From assembly GCA_034666965.1 (NCBI GenBank), contig JAXDKT010000014.1, positions 1-12,027 of the forward strand: 12,027 bases of DNA, written 5' to 3'. The position numbers were made by a program, and so were the translations under genes. The notes under the pieces were generated by a model that was given only the letters and a program-made list of their open reading frames with translations, was not told the DNA's origin and searched no databases. Every line of letters starts with the position of its first letter. Position 1 is the first letter of the stretch. Below are positions 7,604-12,027 of this stretch, piece after piece. The DNA is from Chersky-267 sp034666965 (GTDB taxonomy: Bacteria > Chloroflexota > Limnocylindria > Limnocylindrales > CSP1-4).

Positions 7604-9313
7604 GTGTCCCAGCCCAATCCCAGCGCCGCTCCCGGCGGCCCGACCGACGACCGCCCGGTCGTCCTGTACGACACGACCCTGCGCGACGGAACGCAGGGCG
7701 AGAACATCATCCTGTCACTGGCCGACAAGCTTCGGATCGCACGCATGCTCGATGAGTACGGCATGCCCTACGTCGAGGGTGGCTGGCCGGGCTCGAACCC
7801 CAAGGACATCGACTTTTTCGCCGCGGCCCGCAAGCAGCGCTGGCAGACCGCTCGCCTGGCGGCATTCGGCTCGACGCGGCACCGCTCGAATCGGCCCGCC
7901 GACGACCCCAACCTGCGCGAGCTGATCGCCGCGGAGACGCCGGTCGTGACGATCTTTGGCAAGAGCTGGCTGCTCCACGTGGTTGAGGTCCTGGGCGCCA
8001 GCCCGGCCGAGAACCTGGACATGATCGCCGACTCGATCGGCTTCGTGGCCGACCGGGGTCGCGAGGCGATCTACGACGCGGAGCACTTCTTCGACGGATA
8101 CCGAGCCGATCCGGCCTATGCGCTGGCCACCCTGCGGGCAGCCCGCCAGGCCGGCGCCCGGACCCTCGTCCTGTGCGACACCAACGGCGGGACGATGACC
8201 GATGAGCTGCTGCGGACGGTCACCGATGTGCGCGCGGCGGTGGACGCCGATCCAGGGGCGCCGGTCGTCGCCTGGGGCATCCACACGCACAACGACGCGG
8301 ACCTGGCGGTGGCCAACTCGATGGCCGCCGTGACGGCCGGGATCCGCCATGTCCAGGCGACGATCAACGGCTACGGCGAGCGCTGCGGGAACGCCAACAT
8401 GGTCAGCATCCTGGCCAATCTCGCCCTCAAGACGGCCAATGGCATCGTCCCGGCAGGTGGCGGCGACCTGACCGAGCTGACCGCGCTGTCGCGGCGTGTC
8501 GCCGAGATCGCCAACGTTGCCCCGCTCGACTACCAGCCCTACGTCGGTCGGTCGGCGTTCGCCCACAAGGGCGGCGTCCATGGCGCGGCGGTGGCCAAGG
8601 TCGAGCGAAGCTACCAGCACGTCGATCCGGTGAGCGTGGGCAACGAAGGCCGCCTGGTGGTCTCCGAGCTCGGTGGCCGGGCGAACACAAAGCTCCGGGC
8701 CGAGCAGCTCGGGCACCGGCTCGAGGGCGTCGATCCGCGCGAGCTGTCCCGGCTGATCAAGCAGCTCGAGGCCGATGGCCTGGCCTTCGAGGGCGCCGAG
8801 GCCAGCTTCGAGCTGCTCGTGCGGCGACACGGCGTTGGCTACGTGGCCCCCTTCCGGATCGTCGATTACACCTGCCTGGTCGAGCAGCGCGACGGCCGGG
8901 AGCTGCTGGCCGAGGCGACGGTCAAGGTCGAGGTCGACGGCGAGGTGCTCCACACCGCGGCCGATGGCAACGGCCCGGTCAACGCGCTCGACGCCGCCCT
9001 GCGCAAGGCCCTCGGCGCGTTCTACCCCCAGCTCGACGGGGTCCACCTGGTCGATTACAAGGTCCGCATCCTGGATGGCGGCGCCGCCACCGCGGCCCGC
9101 ACCCGGGTCGTGATCGACTCGGCCGACGGGGAACGCACCTGGTCGACCATGGGCAGCGACACGAACATCATCGCGGCCTCGGCCAGCGCCCTGGCCGATT
9201 CGCTCGAATACGCGATCTGGAAGGCCGGCGGCGAGCTGCGCCGGCGAGATGAGCGGCACTTCACGACGGCCCGTCAGGAAGCTGCGGTCGCCGACGTGAG
9301 CGCCGGGAGGTAG
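7604..9313 (+). CDS. cimA: (R)-citramalate synthase
   Basis: CimA joins pyruvate and acetyl-CoA to (R)-citramalate, opening a threonine-independent route to 2-oxobutyrate and so to isoleucine. The 569-residue product has the DRE-TIM signature as YDTTLRDGTQGEN (D23, R27, D28), where LeuA has GEQAPG. It also has the CimA-type stretch GGWPGSNPKD and metal ligands H227 and H229 in HTHND. NGYGERCGNANM and FAHKGGVHGAAV set it apart from LeuA and homocitrate synthase. A LeuA_dimer-type regulatory domain ends the protein (DGNGPVNALDAAL, SDTNIIAASASAL), normally the isoleucine sensor. I chose GTG 7604 because AGGGAG (7590-7595) is eight bases ahead. GTG 7562, which overlaps the leuB stop, has no such site and would add 14 residues. 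Confidence 0.93.
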   Translation: MSQPNPSAAPGGPTDDRPVVLYDTTLRDGTQGENIILSLADKLRIARMLDEYGMPYVEGGWPGSNPKDIDFFAAARKQRWQTARLAAFGSTRHRSNRPADDPNLRELIAAETPVVTIFGKSWLLHVVEVLGASPAENLDMIADSIGFVADRGREAIYDAEHFFDGYRADPAYALATLRAARQAGARTLVLCDTNGGTMTDELLRTVTDVRAAVDADPGAPVVAWGIHTHNDADLAVANSMAAVTAGIRHVQATINGYGERCGNANMVSILANLALKTANGIVPAGGGDLTELTALSRRVAEIANVAPLDYQPYVGRSAFAHKGGVHGAAVAKVERSYQHVDPVSVGNEGRLVVSELGGRANTKLRAEQLGHRLEGVDPRELSRLIKQLEADGLAFEGAEASFELLVRRHGVGYVAPFRIVDYTCLVEQRDGRELLAEATVKVEVDGEVLHTAADGNGPVNALDAALRKALGAFYPQLDGVHLVDYKVRILDGGAATAARTRVVIDSADGERTWSTMGSDTNIIAASASALADSLEYAIWKAGGELRRRDERHFTTARQEAAVADVSAGR

Positions 9314-9317
9314 CCCC

Positions 9318-9848
9318 ATGTCCGAGCCCGGCCCGACCCTGCACCTCGAACGCTGGACGGTCTCGTCCGGCTCAAATGTCCAGAGCCGCGGCGCCGTGGT
9401 GGTCGGCTCCGGCGATCACCAGTGGAACGGTGCGGCCGAGGGCAACGGCCCCGTCGACGCCCTGTTCCGGGCGGTCGACGCCGCCCTCGAGGGGGTGCTC
9501 ACCGGCCATCCCCGGTTGATCGCCTACGACGTCCATGCCGTGGCCGAGGGACCCGACGCCGAGGGCCTGGTGACCGTCCGGATCGCCCCGCCCTCATCGG
9601 CCGAGGGGCAGCGGGCCAGCGGCAAGTACACCGGCAGCTCGAGCGACGTGAACATCATCGCGGCCTCGATCGAGGCCTACATCGGCGCGATCGACCAGCT
9701 GCTGGCCGAGGCCCACTGGCAGGGCGCCACCGAAGCTGCCGGCAATCGCCGCCGAGCGAAGGCCGAGGAGGTGGCCAAGGCGCCCCGCCGAGCCGAGCTC
9801 GACGAGGACGTCGCGGAACACGATACCGTCGCCTGGTTCGAGCACTGA
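9318..9848 (+). CDS. Stand-alone LeuA-type allosteric (LeuA_dimer) domain protein
   Basis: This 176-residue protein consists of the regulatory domain normally fused to the end of 2-isopropylmalate or citramalate synthase, with no catalytic barrel. Residues 8-130 align by eye with the LeuA C-terminus: LHLERWTVSSG against LeuA IALEGWSVTSS, GNGPVDALFRAVDAAL (43-58) against GNGPVNALFSAVDKAI, and SDVNIIAASIEAYIGAIDQL (109-128) against TNIIEASLEAYLVATNKL. The second motif also resembles CimA (SDTNIIAAS). Residues 131-176 form a charged Ala/Arg/Glu tail ending in AWFEH. ATG 9318 has GGGAGGT (9305-9311) six bases ahead and lies four bases after the cimA stop. I infer a small-molecule-binding partner of LeuA or CimA, or a relic of a duplicated synthase. 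Its ligand and partner are unknown. Confidence 0.85.
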   Translation: MSEPGPTLHLERWTVSSGSNVQSRGAVVVGSGDHQWNGAAEGNGPVDALFRAVDAALEGVLTGHPRLIAYDVHAVAEGPDAEGLVTVRIAPPSSAEGQRASGKYTGSSSDVNIIAASIEAYIGAIDQLLAEAHWQGATEAAGNRRRAKAEEVAKAPRRAELDEDVAEHDTVAWFEH

Positions 9849-9855
9849 CGCCGGG

Positions 9856-10719
9856 GTGAGCGAGCCCCCGGCGCCCAGGTCCAACCAGCGCATCGCGTTC
9901 TCTGGCGAGCCTGGCGCATTTGCCGAGGATGCCGTGCAGGTCGCGTTCGGCGACGTCGAGCGGGAGGGCCTGCCGGGCTTCCGGCCGGTGTTCGACTCGG
10001 TCGCGAACGGGCGCTCCGTGGCTGGGGTGGTCCCGATCGAGAACAGCGTCCATGGGACCGTCCGCGAGAACTACGACCTGCTGCTCGAGCATGACCTGGA
10101 GGTCGTCGCCGAAGTCGTCGTCCCGGTCCGCCTGTGCCTCGCGGCACTGCCCGGCCAGGCGATCGACGACATCGAGCGGGTCTACTCGCACGTCCAGGCA
10201 CTCGGGCAGGCCGAGGCGTTCCTGCGGACCCGGTCCTGGGCTTTGCTGAGCTCGTACAACACCGCGGGAGCCGGACGGCTCATCGTCGATCTCCAGGAAC
10301 GTGGCTCGGCGGCGGTACTGTCGCCCCGGGCGGCGCGGTTGTTCGGGCTGGAGATCCTGGCCGACGCCATCGAGGACGTGCCCGACAACCGGACCCGCTT
10401 CCTGATCGTGGCCCGCCCGGGGGCGACCCTGCCGCCGTTGCGTGCGCCCGCCGAATCGACGATGCGGACGACCCTGGTCGTGGCGGTGCGCAACGAGCCC
10501 GGCGCGCTCGTGCGGGTCCTCACGGTGTTCTCGGCGCATGCGCTCAACATGAGCACGATCGAGTCACGGCCCAGCCGCGAGCGAGCCTGGGAGTACGTCT
10601 TCTGGATCGACCTCGACGCCGATCGCGCGGATCCGGCCGCCGCGGCAGCCCTGCTCGACCTGCGCTCGGTCACGACCATGATCCGCGTGCTCGGCTCATA
10701 TCCCCGGGCTGCGACCTGA
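9856..10719 (+). CDS. pheA: Prephenate dehydratase with ACT domain
   Basis: PheA converts prephenate to phenylpyruvate, the committed step to phenylalanine. The 287-residue protein is the monofunctional type. A PDT domain (about 11-188) shows FSGEPGAFAEDA, PIENSVHGTV (60-69), YSHVQALGQAE (110-120), NTAGAGRLI, and the catalytic T180-R181-F182 in DNRTRF. The ACT domain (about 203-280) has NEPGALVRVLTVFSAHALNM and the phenylalanine-binding ESRP at 236-239. Valine occupies position 113, where most family members have proline (SHPQAL). GTG 9856 lies seven bases after the previous stop without a clear Shine-Dalgarno site, so it probably relies on coupling to the upstream gene. It is the only aromatic-pathway gene in an otherwise branched-chain operon. 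Confidence 0.94.
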   Translation: MSEPPAPRSNQRIAFSGEPGAFAEDAVQVAFGDVEREGLPGFRPVFDSVANGRSVAGVVPIENSVHGTVRENYDLLLEHDLEVVAEVVVPVRLCLAALPGQAIDDIERVYSHVQALGQAEAFLRTRSWALLSSYNTAGAGRLIVDLQERGSAAVLSPRAARLFGLEILADAIEDVPDNRTRFLIVARPGATLPPLRAPAESTMRTTLVVAVRNEPGALVRVLTVFSAHALNMSTIESRPSRERAWEYVFWIDLDADRADPAAAAALLDLRSVTTMIRVLGSYPRAAT

Positions 10720-10729
10720 ACCGGGGGGC

Positions 10730-12027
10730 CTAGAAGGGCAGGACGCTGTCCGCCTGGTCGTCGTCGGGCAGAGCCTCGTCGGGCTCCCACGGCCCCGACT
10801 CGAGGGTCATCTGGTGGACCCAGCCCTCGTGCCCGTGGGGCGTCCGAACGAGCCAGTAGGCGCCGCTCGAGCGGACCAGCTCGACCTCGTCACCCCGGTC
10901 GAGGAGGGCCACCTCGTCGCCCATCATCTCGTCGGGAACCGACGACAAGCGGACGATCCGATAGCGGACACGCCGTCGCTCACCTTCACTCTCGGCGTCG
11001 GTGAAGGCCAGAGGAATGTGAGCGATCTCGCCGCCGCGCCGTTCCTTGCGCGCCAATTGGACCGATGGCCGCCGCCAGCGCGGGATGTGAGCCTCCGCGT
11101 CGGGGGCGACCGCTGCGACCGCGACGATCGGCGCTGGCGTCGGCTGGACGCTCGCGGCGGGCGGCGGGCGGACCGGCAGCGGCGGCGCGACGACCGGCCG
11201 GCGGGGCGGTGGGATCGACTGCGGCTGGGCACCGTTTGCGATGGCCAGCTTGGCGCTGGCCCCAACGGTTGGGTCGCGTCGACGGCGCCGATTGACGACG
11301 AAGAAGACCAGACCGAGCCCGCCCACCAGAGCGGCCGTCAGCCACAGCCCCAGGCCACCCGGCCCGCCGTTGCCCCCGAGCGGTCCGCCCCCGTTCGATC
11401 CGTCGATGCCGCCCACGCTCCCGACACCGGCCAGGGGCGCCCCGGTCGGCGACGGGGACGCCGCGGCCGGATCTGACGGTTGCTCGGTCGGGGTGGCGAC
11501 CGGCTTCGGCGCCGGCTTGGCTGTCGCCTTGGCGGTGGGCTTTGGGGTCGGCTTGGCGGTCGCCCTGGCGGTCGGGTTGGCCGTCGGTTTCGGCGTGGGC
11601 TTCGGGGTCGGTTTGGGCGTCGGCTTCGGTGTCGGCACGGGGGTCGGCGCCGTCACGACGATCGTCGCTGGGCTGACCGCCGTGAAGTCCACCGAGCAGC
11701 GCGGGTCACCGTTGGAGTTCTTGGCGACCGCGTGGAATTGATAGCCGTGGGTGCCGGCCGGAATGGTCATGGTCCGCTGAAAGACGACGCCGCCCGGGAA
11801 GCCCGTGCTCGGCCCGCTCAGCGCGTATGCCGTCCCGCCGATGACCACATCGATCGAGTACGGTCCGCGGCGGTTGTCCGTGAACGTGACCGAGAACGTG
11901 AATGAGGTCGTCGGCGATCCGGCGCCCGGGCTGGCTCCGCCGTTGTCCAGCGAGGTCACGTGCCCGCCCCCACTGTTGCACGTAACGGGCGCGGCCTGAC
12001 TCAGCGCGGGGGCCGTGAGGCTCAGCA
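10730..12027 (-). CDS. Secreted/anchored protein with PT-K repeats, one TM helix and C-terminal SH3-like domain (5' end outside window)
   Basis: The frame is open to the window edge on the minus strand; 431 residues are visible. It begins LSLTAPALSQAAPVTC, which reads as the end of a signal peptide with a likely cleavage after SQA, so only the first part of that peptide is missing. A beta-rich region (about 17-122) with two cysteines (C16, C110) follows, then a Thr/Pro/Lys repeat linker (127-175), a Gly-rich stretch, a transmembrane helix (225-244) and RRRRR. After a Pro-rich segment comes an SH3-like domain (about 368-409; GDEVALLDRGDEVELV, YWLVRTPHGHEGWVH) and an acidic tail. The arginines after the helix and the signal peptide both predict an outer N-terminus and an inner C-terminus. 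Its function is not recognised. It converges on pheA with a 10-base gap. Confidence 0.8.
   Translation of the reverse strand, partial: LSLTAPALSQAAPVTCNSGGGHVTSLDNGGASPGAGSPTTSFTFSVTFTDNRRGPYSIDVVIGGTAYALSGPSTGFPGGVVFQRTMTIPAGTHGYQFHAVAKNSNGDPRCSVDFTAVSPATIVVTAPTPVPTPKPTPKPTPKPTPKPTANPTARATAKPTPKPTAKATAKPAPKPVATPTEQPSDPAAASPSPTGAPLAGVGSVGGIDGSNGGGPLGGNGGPGGLGLWLTAALVGGLGLVFFVVNRRRRRDPTVGASAKLAIANGAQPQSIPPPRRPVVAPPLPVRPPPAASVQPTPAPIVAVAAVAPDAEAHIPRWRRPSVQLARKERRGGEIAHIPLAFTDAESEGERRRVRYRIVRLSSVPDEMMGDEVALLDRGDEVELVRSSGAYWLVRTPHGHEGWVHQMTLESGPWEPDEALPDDDQADSVLPF
11501..11647 (-). repeat. Degenerate tandem repeat encoding a Pro-Thr-Lys linker
   Basis: About 49 codons encode PTPKPTPKPTPKPTPKPT followed by variants with Ala, Asn and Arg (PTANPTARATAKP, APKP). 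At DNA level the + strand shows repeated GGCTT(C/G)GG(C/G)GTCGG-like units of about 12 bp. Such repeats usually make a stiff extended spacer that lifts an extracellular domain off the membrane, and they are prone to length change by slippage. Confidence 0.75.

Overview
The window is GC-rich (codon third positions are almost all G or C) and looks like ordinary chromosome. It carries a long biosynthetic operon on the + strand, flanked by parts of two membrane-protein genes. Three things fit a member of Chloroflexota, perhaps a Limnocylindria/Ellin6529-like lineage: the gene order ilvB-ilvN-ilvC-leuA-leuB-cimA, a DUF5317-type tail at the left edge, and a Pro-Thr-Lys-repeat membrane protein with an SH3-like end at the right edge. 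That placement is inference from gene content and style. No rRNA or other marker gene is present.

Layout. Positions 1-246 hold the C-terminus of a DUF5317-like membrane protein. Positions 247-1257 form a 1-kb region without a conventional gene. It contains an imperfect direct repeat (402-424 and 445-467), a possible 29-codon hydrophobic peptide gene (577-666), two perfect stem-loops (676-694 and 713-735), and what I read as the promoter and leader of the operon. The proposed leader has a TTGCGG/TAGACT promoter (856-883), a leucine-rich leader reading frame (940-1140), an antiterminator/terminator pair (1107-1188) and a T-tract (1189-1192). Positions 1258-10719 encode eight genes in tight succession: ilvB, ilvN, ilvC, leuA, leuB, cimA, a stand-alone LeuA-type regulatory domain, and a prephenate dehydratase (pheA). 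Positions 10730-12027 hold a converging minus-strand gene for a secreted/anchored protein, cut by the window edge within its signal peptide.

How the genes work together. IlvB and IlvN form acetohydroxyacid synthase and IlvC is the next enzyme of valine/isoleucine synthesis. LeuA starts the leucine branch and LeuB carries out its oxidative decarboxylation. CimA makes citramalate from pyruvate and acetyl-CoA, which gives a threonine-independent route to 2-oxobutyrate and isoleucine; LeuB and the LeuCD isomerase (not in the window) normally serve that route as well. ilvD, ilvE and leuCD must lie elsewhere. Four junctions are 4-base ATGA/GTGA stop-start overlaps, so translation is probably coupled from ilvB through leuB.

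The points most worth a second look are two. One is the apparent leucine-responsive transcription attenuator ahead of ilvB: 10 Leu codons in 17, half of them CTT, a codon I do not find in frame in ilvB. The other is the stand-alone LeuA regulatory domain, the third copy of that fold in one operon. I found no mobile element, CRISPR array, tRNA or defence system.
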